NCBI GenBank assembly: GCA_963787185.1
Contig: CAWBCC010000010.1
Span: 186,001 to 250,000 of the forward strand
DNA: 64,000 nt
Origin: JAJXZP01 sp963787185
GTDB taxonomy: Bacteria; Spirochaetota; Spirochaetia; Treponematales; Rectinemataceae
Reading direction: 5' to 3'
Shown: positions 43,124 to 51,499 of the stretch, piece by piece
How positions within the stretch are numbered: position 1 is the stretch's first letter
Layout: each line of letters starts with the position of its first letter
Notes under the pieces: model-generated
Told to the model about the DNA's origin: nothing
What the model saw: the letters and a program-made list of their open reading frames with translations, nothing else
Database searches by the model: none
Made by a program: the position numbers and the translations under genes

Positions 43124-44005
43124 ATGGAGGGCAACCTTTCCAACAAGGGAAGCTGTATCCTTAGATTACAGGGCGTCATCGCCGACCTGAAGACCGCAGA
43201 AAAACGCGTCGCCGATTATGTTCTCCAGAATACTGAGGAAGTGGCCAACATTACGATCGAAGAGTTGGCGGTGAAGGCCAAGTCGAGCTACGCCACGATC
43301 ACCCGGTTGTGCAAGCGGCTAGGTTACTTGGGGTTCAAAGAATTCAAGAGTAATCTGATCAATGACGCCTTTTGGAGCAGAGGGCTGGACGGCCTTGTCT
43401 ACGACATGTCCATCAACAAGGGGGCGACCACGGAATACATTACCGAGAAAATATATACATTGGCGATGAACATTCTCGAGGACAGCTACAAGATCATGGA
43501 TGCTTCGATAATCGAATCGGCTGTGGATAAAATTTTAGCGGCCGGATCGATCTGCTTTATCGGAGCAGGCTACTCGGGCATAAGCGCGCGATATGCCTAC
43601 AGCAAGCTTTTTCGCATCGGACTTCCATGCTTCTCTGAACTTGATTCGACGCTATATCGGATGAAAATCTCCATCATGAATGAAACCGATGTCTTGTTTG
43701 CGATCTCATCTTCAGGCAGGACAAACAATATCATTGAGGCCGTTCGCCTCGCGAAGAAAAGCAACGTGACAGTCATCAGCCTCAGCGATTTCGCTATCAC
43801 CCCCCTGACCAAGCTCTCCGACTTCAACCTATATACGACACCTAGGAACGCGAATCTGTTCCAGGAAATCGACATGCCGCTGCTGATCGGGCAAATAGCC
43901 ATCATCGATGTCCTCTATTCGTGTTGTTGCGTGCGCCTCGCCGACAAGGCCGTAGAATATTACGACAAGACTAAGGATTCCTCCGATGCAGAAAAAGTGA
44001 AATAG
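43124..44005 (+). CDS. RpiR-family transcriptional regulator
   Basis: 293 residues from the ATG at 43124 (AGGAG seven nt upstream; twenty in-frame codons precede it without similarity). The N-terminal HTH_6 domain reads LKTAEKRVADYVLQNTEEVA and AVKAKSSYATITRLCKRLGY. Residues about 105-270 are a SIS phosphosugar-binding domain with ICFIGAGYSGISARYAYSKL and VLFAISSSGRTNNIIEAVRLA. It is divergent from the isomerase-kinase-importer operon and probably senses a phosphorylated intermediate to control it. Confidence 0.9.
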   Translation: MEGNLSNKGSCILRLQGVIADLKTAEKRVADYVLQNTEEVANITIEELAVKAKSSYATITRLCKRLGYLGFKEFKSNLINDAFWSRGLDGLVYDMSINKGATTEYITEKIYTLAMNILEDSYKIMDASIIESAVDKILAAGSICFIGAGYSGISARYAYSKLFRIGLPCFSELDSTLYRMKISIMNETDVLFAISSSGRTNNIIEAVRLAKKSNVTVISLSDFAITPLTKLSDFNLYTTPRNANLFQEIDMPLLIGQIAIIDVLYSCCCVRLADKAVEYYDKTKDSSDAEKVK

Positions 44006-44201
44006 CGAGAGGATTCATGCCAGGGCCTTCGGGCCTCAATAGAAGCTCATCGAAGTTTCTCCCTTTTTGAGCCACTCTCACGTTCGAGGATGCGCTCCGC
44101 GAGGCCTGCCTGAAGCTGGTGGCCACGATGAAGTTCACCACTTCTTATTCCGACATGACTTCCAGCACTTTTGCGCTTTGGCCTAGCATCGGGAGGATAA
44201 G
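44006..44201. other. Degenerate coding remnant, unidentified
   Basis: On the plus strand a frame from about 44066 reads TLTFEDALREACLKLVATMK and continues to the repeat at 44202. It has no start codon in context and no family I can name. It looks like the middle of a lost gene. The RpiR gene ends at 44005. Confidence 0.3.
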
Positions 44202-44291
44202 GAAGCCCGCAATCCTCGGCTTGTCGGAGTGCGCACAAGCTAGTCAAATCCGGACGGCGTTCCCAGGGGTTTGGGAACGCCGTTTCTGCAA
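44202..44291. repeat. Repeated terminator cassette, copy 2
   Basis: About 85% identical to 14530-14618. It contains a perfect 12-bp stem ACGGCGTTCCCA (44254-44265) with TGGGAACGCCGT (44272-44283) and a short T-run. Here it stands 200 bp past the RpiR stop and before another fragment of an OmpA-type protein gene, the same order of elements as at copy 1. Confidence 0.65.
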
Positions 44292-44408
44292 TCATCGGGG
44301 GACGGCAAAACTGAAAGCAATTTAAGGAGATGGTTTTGCCGTGGAGTCATCGCGGATATAAGGTGGATATTTGATACATATGGAACTTCCCTAATTATAT
44401 GCCCTGAT

Positions 44409-44545
44409 GGCATCGCCCTGTGCACCAACCTATTCGCGCCCGACGGCAAGGGCGCGAACGACGACCTCGTCGAGTCGGCCTCGGATTACCCCGTCGTCGC
44501 GAAGCTGCAGGATCGGTTCGGCAACGCCGGCACTCCAATTGATCG
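44409..44545 (+). pseudogene. Fragment of an OmpA-type surface protein gene
   Basis: The frame reads TNLFAPDGKGANDDLV, then DYPVVAKLQDRFGNAGTP. This resembles the FSPDGDGxNDxL and DRFGNA repeats that precede the OmpA domain in spirochaetal surface proteins. It has no start or continuation. Together with the fragment at 14816-15264 it suggests two decayed members of one family in the window. Confidence 0.5.
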
Positions 44546-44567
44546 GACACGGCCGGCGCCCACATTG

Positions 44568-44589
44568 CGGGCCGCCGAAAGGCGGCCCG
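44568..44589 (-). terminator. GC-rich hairpin after the lipoprotein gene
   Basis: CGGGCCGCC (44568-44576) and GGCGGCCCG (44581-44589) pair perfectly with a 4-nt loop, 24 nt past the lipoprotein stop at 44613. No U-run follows on the minus strand, so rho dependence or mRNA end protection is likely. Confidence 0.5.
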
Positions 44590-44612
44590 ATCTTATTGGA
44601 ACGATTGCGGAA

Positions 44613-45227
44613 CTAGGGCACCCCGGCACTGAGCGGCACGTCGATGGTGGCGGTCTGGCTCGAATTCACGGTCACAGGTTGGCCAGTGCTGGGCGTCCAG
44701 TTTTGCCACGGCGTGGTGTACGATTCAGTGGTGAACGTGCGATTCTCCCACTGGATCAGATTCCCGAAATTCTGATCGATGCTTTTTACGTCGAATGTGA
44801 CGCCCGGATTGAAGACGAATATCTTCAAGAAATACTGCCGGCCTGCAGGAACTCCGAGAATCTTGAAGGTTCCCGAAGTGCCGCTTATATCGGTTTGAAA
44901 GAAGGGGATGCCGCCGAATTTCACGAGCCCGTCGGTGGCGAGCTGCTCTCCCAGAGTCGTGAGCCGGTCCTGCTCGGATGAGGAAAGTGAAGAATGATAG
45001 CTCTGGCTGATGAGAGAAAGCATCTCTGCAAGGGTGGCTTGATATCCGGAATCGACAACCAGGACCACGACTTCGGGGTCCACGACATCGGGTCCGGCGC
45101 CCGTCCTCTGAAGGCTCAGATTGAGGAAGCCCCCCTGGTTTGCAAGGGGGGCGTAACAGCCTACCAGCAAAGTCGCGGCTGCAAGAATGCCCGTCACACG
45201 CGCGCATAACCGGGTGCCCTTCTTCAT
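44613..45227 (-). CDS. Predicted lipoprotein
   Basis: 204 residues. The N-terminus has a basic start and LAAATLLVGCYAP, a good lipobox with cysteine at about residue 24, so a lipid-anchored envelope protein is predicted. The remainder has beta-rich repeats such as FKILGVPAGRQYFLKIFVF and ATIDVPLSAG, resembling a carboxypeptidase-regulatory or adhesin-like domain. AAGGAGGACG precedes the ATG at 45227. It is the last gene of the FecR/beta-barrel operon. No function is known to me. Confidence 0.75.
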   Translation of the reverse strand: MKKGTRLCARVTGILAAATLLVGCYAPLANQGGFLNLSLQRTGAGPDVVDPEVVVLVVDSGYQATLAEMLSLISQSYHSSLSSSEQDRLTTLGEQLATDGLVKFGGIPFFQTDISGTSGTFKILGVPAGRQYFLKIFVFNPGVTFDVKSIDQNFGNLIQWENRTFTTESYTTPWQNWTPSTGQPVTVNSSQTATIDVPLSAGVP

Positions 45228-45252
45228 GGTCGTCCTCCTTTGCACGCTGCGC

Positions 45253-45927
45253 TTACGGATTATGCCAGCTCACCGTGATGTTGCCGTAACCAAGCCCCGG
45301 TAATCCACCGCCGAGGCCGCCGACACCCGTGAGAGACGTATAAGGGTTGACGGTGGTATCGGCCTCGCGCCGGTCGGCGCCCCCCGACGGAGAACCGCCA
45401 TCCGTGGACAGGGCCGATTCGCCCTCTCCGACTTTCCTGCCGATACCGGATTGCGAATAGAAAACGACGATGTGTTCGAAGACGCGGATAAGCTCTCCAT
45501 CCGTATCGAAGCCGGTACCGCGTACGGCCGCGGTCGCCAGAGGGCTTTTTACCGAAAAGTCGTTCTTGATGCCGGCGATGGACTTGACTTCGACTCGAAT
45601 TCGACCGACCGGCATGGCCAGCCTCGTGAGGGCGACGTTGTTCCCCATGGATAATTCATCGATCCGCAGCCGGGTAAGCGGAGCAACAGTCAAGGTGGAG
45701 TCTCCGATCCGAAGGATGGCGCGGCCGCCGAAACCCGTCGAAATAGTCGCCCGGATGGCCACTTCCATCCCGGCGCTGGCCGGATGCCAGGACTGTTCAC
45801 CCGGATTCTGAATCTCGACCTTTCCCGTTACGGCACTGAGCACCGCACGGTGGTCCTGCGCCTGAACTTCGCCGACTGCGAACACGAGAGTCAATGCGAC
45901 GATACTCGCTATCTTAATCCTCTTCAT
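45253..45927 (-). CDS. FecR-domain exported protein
   Basis: 224 residues. The signal peptide (IASIVALTLVFAVGEVQAQ) is followed by a FecR domain: ISTGFGGRAILRIGDSTLTV at about residues 62-81 and FSVKSPLATAAVRGTGFDTD at about 126-145. The tail is glycine- and serine-rich with GGLGGGLPGLGYG. Unlike sigma-regulatory FecR it has no cytoplasmic anti-sigma domain, so it is a periplasmic structural or ligand-binding version, common in spirochaetes. It is flanked by the beta-barrel gene (11 nt) and the lipoprotein gene (25 nt). Confidence 0.85.
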   Translation of the reverse strand: MKRIKIASIVALTLVFAVGEVQAQDHRAVLSAVTGKVEIQNPGEQSWHPASAGMEVAIRATISTGFGGRAILRIGDSTLTVAPLTRLRIDELSMGNNVALTRLAMPVGRIRVEVKSIAGIKNDFSVKSPLATAAVRGTGFDTDGELIRVFEHIVVFYSQSGIGRKVGEGESALSTDGGSPSGGADRREADTTVNPYTSLTGVGGLGGGLPGLGYGNITVSWHNP

Positions 45928-45938
45928 GGTACCCCCAT

Positions 45939-47225
45939 CTATATGGCGGCCGAGATATCGACTTTCAATACATACCCAATCCCGCGGTCAGACATGAATG
46001 CGGAGGAACCCCCGGCCGATGGTACGAAGATACCACCCACCACCGATAACCCCAAATCGGAAAGGAGCCGCGCCGTAATACCCGCGGTTATCTCCGTTCC
46101 CAGATAAAGTGCCGTGGAGCCGGGGTTCAGATCATTCACCAGAATATCCGCCGGCATGCCGCTGACGAGGAGCGGGACGGGATCGCGGAAGTAGACGCGC
46201 GCCCCCGCAAGCGGCTCGATGTTCGAAAGGCTGGCCGAGGAATTGCCGGAAAAAGGACGAAGTGAATAGCCCAGATCCAGGTAGAGAAGGTTTGCGAGCT
46301 GCGGCGAGAAGGCGAGTCCGATCGTCGGCTCGCTGATTGGCCGGAAGTTGTCGACACTGACGTTATTGAGCAACAGCACGACCGGCGTGAAACCCGTCGC
46401 ATACGTCACCTTCACGTATGCCCGCGAATCGGCGAGCTGCTCGGCATAAAACCGCAGGCCCAAACCGGCGAGGGCCGAGATGAGGTTCGTGGTGCTGCCG
46501 TTCACGGTCGATTGCCCATAACTTCCAGTCAGGTGGTAGTCCAAGTAAAGATCAGGTGTCAGTCGAGGCACGCCCGCGATCCCCAGATACTGCGTGTTGA
46601 TGAGTTCTTCGGCACCCGCTCCCCGCATGTCGAATTGAGCCAGGGCCTGCACGGCAAAGATGTCCGACCCGAGAAAGGCTTGCGCAATGAGCCGCTTCGG
46701 ACCAAAAAAAACGGAGTTGTCGTTTGCCTCGGCCCAGTCGTCCGCCGAAATACGGACGTTGGAGCTGGGGTTCAAAATGAGGCCCGAGTAGGCGCCCGCA
46801 AGCCGTATCTGAAAACCGGAAAACTGAAGGCCGACCTGCACGCCATCAAGAGTCTGGTCGAGGATGAGCTTCGTCGCGTCGCTGAAATTGAGCCGTCCCA
46901 CCTTCAGCTCCAGGGCCGTCCCTGTGCCCAGCGCCTGAGGGAAAAGTCCGGTGAACCGCAGGAGATCGAGGTCGAAGATATAGGGGCGTAGCGCCGTATA
47001 CCGATAACTCGCCTGGCCGATGAGGTCCAGTGACCCGCCTTTGTCGGTCGCCTGGAACAACCGGCCCCAGGCAGCCGCTTTATACTGGCTGTAGTATGTG
47101 GTGTCGATCACTCCGCTGCTTAGTAATGTCGAGGTATCCAGCGTAGCCCCGTAATCCACATCAATCGCGACGGCTCCGGAGGCAGCCAGGGCGAGAGCAG
47201 CCGCTGTCAAGACCAGCTTTTTCAT
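45939..47225 (-). CDS. Outer-membrane beta-barrel protein
   Basis: 428 residues from the ATG at 47225. A signal peptide (KLVLTAAALALAASGAVA) precedes many amphipathic beta strands, with alternating residues and aromatic girdles (for example SLDLIGQASYRYTALRPYIF and DLYLDYHLTGSYGQ). It ends in a hydrophobic strand finishing VDISAAI. No plug domain is seen. Length and pattern suggest a barrel of 16 or more strands. The start overlaps the stop of the preceding small gene in an ATGA arrangement. It is probably a surface pore or anchor for the FecR and lipoprotein partners. Confidence 0.78.
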   Translation of the reverse strand: MKKLVLTAAALALAASGAVAIDVDYGATLDTSTLLSSGVIDTTYYSQYKAAAWGRLFQATDKGGSLDLIGQASYRYTALRPYIFDLDLLRFTGLFPQALGTGTALELKVGRLNFSDATKLILDQTLDGVQVGLQFSGFQIRLAGAYSGLILNPSSNVRISADDWAEANDNSVFFGPKRLIAQAFLGSDIFAVQALAQFDMRGAGAEELINTQYLGIAGVPRLTPDLYLDYHLTGSYGQSTVNGSTTNLISALAGLGLRFYAEQLADSRAYVKVTYATGFTPVVLLLNNVSVDNFRPISEPTIGLAFSPQLANLLYLDLGYSLRPFSGNSSASLSNIEPLAGARVYFRDPVPLLVSGMPADILVNDLNPGSTALYLGTEITAGITARLLSDLGLSVVGGIFVPSAGGSSAFMSDRGIGYVLKVDISAAI

Positions 47226-47680
47226 CGAGCGGCCTCCTTGCGATGAATGACATGCTCGATGATGCGGAGGGCTCGCTCGCCGGAGAGGGCCATATCGGAC
47301 ATCGCGGGGCCGGAAATGACTCCAAGATAGGCAAGTTCTCGCGTGGCATATCGCGGGCCGGGCAGAATCGAGTACATGATGCCGCCATGCATGCCGAAGG
47401 CTCGGGTGATCATGTAGGAGAAATCGCCGAGAGTCACTGGGGCGGTCGATGCAAGACCCGGCATCCCCAACCCCGCTTGCACCAGGGCTGCTCCGGCGTC
47501 TGCCGGATCGATCGTCTCCGGAAGATGCCCCGACGCCGTACCGACGAGGTAGGCGGCGTTGCCGTAGCTGAGGGATGCCTCGCCGAGAACGGCGTCCAGC
47601 ACTTCGTTGGATTGGGCCGTGAGAAGGGAAACTCCCGTTGCCGCCATCGCCAAGATGAGGAAAATGGCACGTTTCGTCAT
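47222..47680 (-). CDS. Small exported protein of unknown function
   Basis: 152 residues. The signal peptide MTKRAIFLILAMAATGVSLLTAQ is followed by an Ala/Gly-rich helical domain (LDAVLGEASLSYGNAAYLV and ITRAFGMHGGIMYSILPGPRY). I associate this pattern with a lineage-restricted spirochaete family encoded next to beta-barrels, but I cannot name it. AGGAGG precedes the ATG. It is the first gene of the four-gene envelope operon and is translationally coupled to the barrel gene. Confidence 0.7.
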   Translation of the reverse strand: MTKRAIFLILAMAATGVSLLTAQSNEVLDAVLGEASLSYGNAAYLVGTASGHLPETIDPADAGAALVQAGLGMPGLASTAPVTLGDFSYMITRAFGMHGGIMYSILPGPRYATRELAYLGVISGPAMSDMALSGERALRIIEHVIHRKEAAR

Positions 47681-47786
47681 GCACACCTCCTAATGGATCT
47701 TCACAGCTCAAGCGAAACTACTCCGAGATTTCCCGGATGACCGACGATTCCTGCCGGCCCAAGTTATCTCCCGATTCTCATATAAA

Positions 47787-47814
47787 ATTGTAGTCGGCCC
47801 GGGCCTCGCGTCAA
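47787..47814 (-). promoter_or_regulatory. Predicted promoter of the envelope operon
   Basis: On the minus strand TTGACG (47814-47809) and TACAAT (47792-47787) are separated by 16 nt and lie about 107 nt before the first gene of the operon (start 47680). Confidence 0.55.
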
Positions 47815-47977
47815 GCCGATTACTGACCTGTGCGGCAGACGACCTTCGCGGCGATCCGGGCGCGGGAGACGCGATTCCGCGGGCTTGGGGGGCCGACGAG
47901 CCGAGCTGCGGAAGGAAATCGCGGAAGGACTTGCTCTTGAAGCAGCCTGGGATGATCTTTATCCAAGGAGAGGCCAG

Positions 47978-48460
47978 ATGACAGATTCTACGATCGCATT
48001 GACCATTTGCTCCGCGGTCGCCGGAGTGGAAGCGCTGATGATCGTCGCTTTTCTTATCGCGCTGCGCGGCAAAAAGCGGACGAACGCGGAGATCCAGACC
48101 AATGTCGAATGGACCAGAATCAAGCTCGAGGGCAGGATATACCCGGCGGTCAAATCCTGCGTGAGGAATCGATACCTCATCGTTTCCGGTTTCCTGGCCT
48201 ATGCCGCGCTGCTTTTGACCGGCAGCGATGCGAGAGCCTTGGTCTACTCGGGGAACGCGCTCAGGGCTCTCGCGGTGCCGATCGTGTTCAGTGCCTTCGT
48301 GGTGCACAACTTTTTCAACTATGTCCTCAATGCGGTCGAGCAGGTTCGGCTCGAAAACGGGAAAGAGGCGCCGCTTTTCGGAATATGGATAGAGGGCGCG
48401 AGCGCCTTGGTGTCGGCCCTGGCGATCTGGTTCGGGTACAATCTGCTGGGCGGCATGTAG
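47978..48460 (+). CDS. Small membrane protein of unknown function
   Basis: 160 residues from the ATG at 47978, which has AAGGAG upstream. Hydrophobic stretches near residues 8-28, 60-80, 88-110 and 135-155 suggest four membrane helices with a basic loop (RGKKRTNAEIQTNVEWTRIK) after the first. I do not recognise the family. It stands alone between the envelope operon and the folate genes, transcribed to the right. Confidence 0.6.
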   Translation: MTDSTIALTICSAVAGVEALMIVAFLIALRGKKRTNAEIQTNVEWTRIKLEGRIYPAVKSCVRNRYLIVSGFLAYAALLLTGSDARALVYSGNALRALAVPIVFSAFVVHNFFNYVLNAVEQVRLENGKEAPLFGIWIEGASALVSALAIWFGYNLLGGM

Positions 48461-48494
48461 GCGCGCGCTTGACCGACGAAGCCGGCGGCGGGCA

Positions 48495-48522
48495 TTGCCG
48501 CCCTCCTCCCCGGTGTTATAAT
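48495..48522 (+). promoter_or_regulatory. Predicted promoter of the folate gene pair
   Basis: TTGCCG (48495-48500), 16 nt, TATAAT (48517-48522). The transcript would have a leader of about 135 nt before the cyclodeaminase start at 48665. No riboswitch-like fold was recognised in it. Confidence 0.6.
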
Positions 48523-48664
48523 ACCTACAGTCGGGCAATTGGGCAGACAACCGCAGGGCCCTCCGCGAGCGTCGCTCGCGCGCGTAACTCCATCGAAGGC
48601 CTTTGAAATGCTTCGAGTATTTCAGCAGTCTGTCGGAGTTTTTCGACCGCCGGCTCGAGGGAAC

Positions 48665-49291
48665 ATGACGACGAACATGAGTTGCGAAGCATTCCTCGAA
48701 GCGCTGGCCTCCTCGGCGCCCGTGCCGGGCGGGGGAGGAGCCTCCGCCCTCTCCGGCGCAATGGGCGCGGCTCTGGGGAGCATGGTGGCGAATCTGACCT
48801 CCGGCAAGAAAAGGTACGCGAGCGTGCAGGGCGATATCGAGAGAATCCTCGAAAAAGCGGAGACCCTGAGAATGGATCTCTTCGTCCTCGTGGAAAAGGA
48901 CGCCAAGGCCTTCGAGCCGCTTTCGAGAGCCTATGGCCTTCCCCAAGGCTCCGAGGAGGAAAGGAAACTCAAGGAAGAGGTGCTGGAGGCCGCCTTGAAA
49001 TCCGCCTGCGAGGCGCCCCTCGAGATTATGCGAAAATCCCTGGAGGTCATGGATCTCCACGATGAGCTCGCGAAAAAGGGGACGAGGATAGCCGTGAGCG
49101 ACGTCGGCGTCGGCGTACTCTTCTGCAAATCCTCCCTTATAGGCGCGAGCCTCAACGTATTCATCAATACGAAACTGATGAAAGACAGGCAATACGCTTC
49201 ACAGGTCAATCGAGAAACGGAGAGCCTTGTCGCGGAGGGAAGCGCGAAGGCCGACAGGATTTACCGCGATGTGGAGGTCGCCATCAAATGA
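48665..49291 (+). CDS. fchA: Formiminotetrahydrofolate cyclodeaminase
   Basis: 208 residues, the normal size of the stand-alone enzyme that converts 5-formiminotetrahydrofolate to methenyl-tetrahydrofolate with release of ammonia. The start CEAFLEALASSAPVPGGGGA with the glycine run is the family signature. The later AVSDVGVGVLFCKSSLIGAS and NVFINTKLMKD are also conserved. The ATG at 48665 fits the family N-terminus; upstream in-frame codons do not. It overlaps folD by 4 nt. Together they feed C1 units from histidine or purine breakdown into the folate pool. Confidence 0.92.
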   Translation: MTTNMSCEAFLEALASSAPVPGGGGASALSGAMGAALGSMVANLTSGKKRYASVQGDIERILEKAETLRMDLFVLVEKDAKAFEPLSRAYGLPQGSEEERKLKEEVLEAALKSACEAPLEIMRKSLEVMDLHDELAKKGTRIAVSDVGVGVLFCKSSLIGASLNVFINTKLMKDRQYASQVNRETESLVAEGSAKADRIYRDVEVAIK

Positions 49292-50136
49292 GTCACGTTT
49301 TGAAGGGCTCCGAGGTGGTTGCCGCTCTGAAGGCGAATCTCCTTGCGGAGATCGAGAAGCTTTCTCGAAAAAGCATCGTTCCGACGCTGGCAATCGTGAG
49401 GATCGGCGCGAGGCCCGACGATCTGGCCTACGAGCGCGGCACCACCAAGAAAATGGAAAGCCTCGGTATTGGTCTGAAGGTCTTCGAGTTGCCGGAAAGC
49501 ATCGGCCAGCGGGATTTCGAGACGGCCTTCGCCGCCGTGAACGACGACCCCCTCGTCCACGGCATTCTGCTTTTCCGCCCCCTGCCCAAGCATCTGGACG
49601 AAGAGGCGGCGAAGCGGGCGATCGTCCCCATGAAGGATGTCGACTGCATGGGAGCGGTCAATATCGCGAAGCTTTTTTCCGGCGACGATACCGGCTTCGC
49701 CCCCTGCACCCCCGAAGCGGTCATGGCTCTGCTCGAACACTTCGGCATCGGCCTAGAGGGGAAACGCGTCGTCATGCTGGGAAGAAGCATGGTGGTGGGC
49801 AAGCCTCTCTCGATGCTCCTCCTCAAGAAAAATGCCACCGTCACCATCTGCCACTCGAAGACCAAGGATCTGGCGGAGACGTGCAGGGAGGCCGATATAC
49901 TGATCGCGGCCATGGGTCGAGCCAAGATGATCACGGCCGACTATGTCTCCGACGAGAGCGTGGTCATCGACGTGGGCATCAACACCGACTCGGGCGGCGC
50001 GTTATGCGGCGATGTCGACTTCGACGCCCTCGCTTCCAAGGTCGACTCGATCACGCCGGTGCCCGGCGGCGTGGGCGCCGTGACCTCCACGGTCCTGGCC
50101 GAGCACGTCGTCCGCGCGGCCGCCGCCCCAGAATAG
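49288..50136 (+). CDS. folD: Methylenetetrahydrofolate dehydrogenase/cyclohydrolase, divergent FolD
   Basis: 282 residues. The family blocks GILLFRPLPKHL, PMKDVDCMG, PCTPEAVMALL, VMLGRSMVVGKPLSMLL and the C-terminal ITPVPGGVGAVTSTVL are all present. In the active-site YxxxK motif the tyrosine is residue 48, but position 52 is threonine (YERGT) and lysines come only at 54 and 55. I recall a subgroup with YERG-type sequences, so activity may be retained in altered form, but I could not confirm it. ATGA overlap with the cyclodeaminase indicates coupling. The bifunctional enzyme interconverts methylene-, methenyl- and formyl-tetrahydrofolate. Confidence 0.92.
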   Translation: MSHVLKGSEVVAALKANLLAEIEKLSRKSIVPTLAIVRIGARPDDLAYERGTTKKMESLGIGLKVFELPESIGQRDFETAFAAVNDDPLVHGILLFRPLPKHLDEEAAKRAIVPMKDVDCMGAVNIAKLFSGDDTGFAPCTPEAVMALLEHFGIGLEGKRVVMLGRSMVVGKPLSMLLLKKNATVTICHSKTKDLAETCREADILIAAMGRAKMITADYVSDESVVIDVGINTDSGGALCGDVDFDALASKVDSITPVPGGVGAVTSTVLAEHVVRAAAAPE

Positions 50137-50301
50137 AGGCCTCCGCAGACCGGGAGGTCTCCGTCCCGACCCTGCGGGTGGTTGCCGCGCCGTCGAGCCT
50201 GCGGCAAGGTCCGCCATCGACAAGCTTTGCGCTGTTCCCGCCCCGCATGCTCGCTGCCGGCGCGAGTCGCGTACATGCGATGCGGAGGCCTTCGTAATCT
50301 C

Positions 50302-50345
50302 TTGACGATTATTCCTCGCTGGACTATAGTTGTTATAGCAACTAT
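50302..50345 (+). promoter_or_regulatory. Promoter and palindromic operator of MarR gene
   Basis: TTGACG (50302-50307), 17 nt, TATAGT (50325-50330). A perfect inverted repeat ATAGTTG/CAACTAT (50326-50332 and 50339-50345) overlaps the -10 and the start codon at 50344. Transcription would begin only about 6-8 nt before the ATG, giving a nearly leaderless mRNA. MarR proteins bind such palindromes, so autorepression is likely. Confidence 0.7.
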
Positions 50346-50796
50346 GAGCGCAAACGATTCGATCCCCGAGTATCAGTACTCTAATCTTCTCGGATTTTTG
50401 ATCATCAAAGGTGAAGTCTGCATAAAACGGAAACTTCTCGGCTTGTTCCTCGAGAAGGGCTACAACATCACTTTCGAGCAATGGACCGTGCTGAATGTCC
50501 TCCTTTTGGAACCAGACTCCACTCAAAACGATATCGCTTGCCGGACCTATAAGGACAAGACGAACATCACACGGATTCTGGAAGTCCTCGAGAGAAATGG
50601 TCTCATTCATCGCGTCCAGGACGGCGCAGACAAGAGGATCTCTCGCGTCCATCTTTCGGATGCCGGGATCGAGATGATGAAAAATCTCATTCCTTCAGTT
50701 CGGGCCCTAAACAAGCAACTACGGAAGGGAATCTCGGACGAAGAGTTATCGGTATTCAGAAAAATCATCGAACGGATTCATCACAATGCGGAATGA
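50344..50796 (+). CDS. MarR-family transcriptional regulator
   Basis: 150 residues with a winged helix typical of MarR: ITFEQWTVLNVLLLEPDSTQ, then KTNITRILEVLERNGLIHRV and DKRISRVHLSDAG. The ATG at 50344 lies inside the right arm of a palindromic operator that also covers the promoter. A half-site (TAGTTGTTATGG) recurs near 50812, before a truncated 14-codon frame with its own ribosome site. This suggests that the original target gene was downstream and has been lost. Confidence 0.88.
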   Translation: MSANDSIPEYQYSNLLGFLIIKGEVCIKRKLLGLFLEKGYNITFEQWTVLNVLLLEPDSTQNDIACRTYKDKTNITRILEVLERNGLIHRVQDGADKRISRVHLSDAGIEMMKNLIPSVRALNKQLRKGISDEELSVFRKIIERIHHNAE

Positions 50797-50850
50797 AGGT
50801 CGCTGCGCGAGTAGTTGTTATGGCTCACATCGACCGGCAAGGAGGATTCC

Positions 50851-50895
50851 ATGATCTCACTTTCCCCAAGAGAGAAAGAGTTTAGGGCGCGGTGA
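50851..50895 (+). pseudogene. 14-codon stub after a strong ribosome site
   Basis: AAGGAGG and ATG at 50851 start MISLSPREKEFRAR, then TGA. A partial MarR-type site lies just upstream. The frame looks like the start of a gene whose body is deleted. A short inverted repeat GACCCCT/AGGGGTC (about 50894-50920) lies at the break point. Confidence 0.4.
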
Positions 50896-51023
50896 CCCCT
50901 ACAGGCTATTAAGGGGTCAGCGTAGAGAACGGATTCATTTTTCTCGATTCCCAATCGGGGCGGCCACCTCATCATGACTAGGCACGCTCGCCGAAAAGCA
51001 GCCTGACACGCTATAGTGGACCG

Positions 51024-51479
51024 ATGGAACCGGATCTGTATGCCGAGATTCTCGAAAAGACCATCCGACTGACCAATGCAGTCAGAGAGGCTTCCAAGAC
51101 TGTATCCGACTACGGGACAGGCCGGCCGATCCACTCGTCCGAAGCCCATCTGCTTGATGCCATCCACAATCATGAAGACTCGAACTCCAGCGATTTGGCA
51201 AGGGCCCTCGGTGTCACCAACGGAGCCGTGACCCAAGCGGCGGCTAAGCTGCTCGGTAAGAAGTTGATCGAGCGTTACCAGTTGGACGGCGACCGGAAAG
51301 CCGTTTTTTACCGGCCGACCCCCCTCGGCAATGCCGCTAGAAAGCAGCACAACAGGGAGCGCGAGGTGCGGTACCGCATGGTCCGCAGCTATCTGGAAGG
51401 TCTGGCACGCACGGAACTCCATGTCATCGTGAACTTTCTGGACGAGCTGAACCGTATCTGGCCAGATTTCGAGGGGTAG
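51024..51479 (+). CDS. MarR-family transcriptional regulator
   Basis: 151 residues. The winged-helix core reads IHSSEAHLLDAIHNHEDSNS, SDLARALGVTNGAVTQAAAKL and KKLIERYQLDGDRKAVFYRP. No ribosome site is visible; TATAGT lies 8 nt before the ATG, so a leaderless or near-leaderless transcript is possible. It is unrelated in detail to the MarR gene upstream. The following secreted-protein gene has its own promoter. The effector is unknown. Confidence 0.85.
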   Translation: MEPDLYAEILEKTIRLTNAVREASKTVSDYGTGRPIHSSEAHLLDAIHNHEDSNSSDLARALGVTNGAVTQAAAKLLGKKLIERYQLDGDRKAVFYRPTPLGNAARKQHNREREVRYRMVRSYLEGLARTELHVIVNFLDELNRIWPDFEG

Positions 51480-51499
51480 GCGGCACGAGGAGTGGCGTC

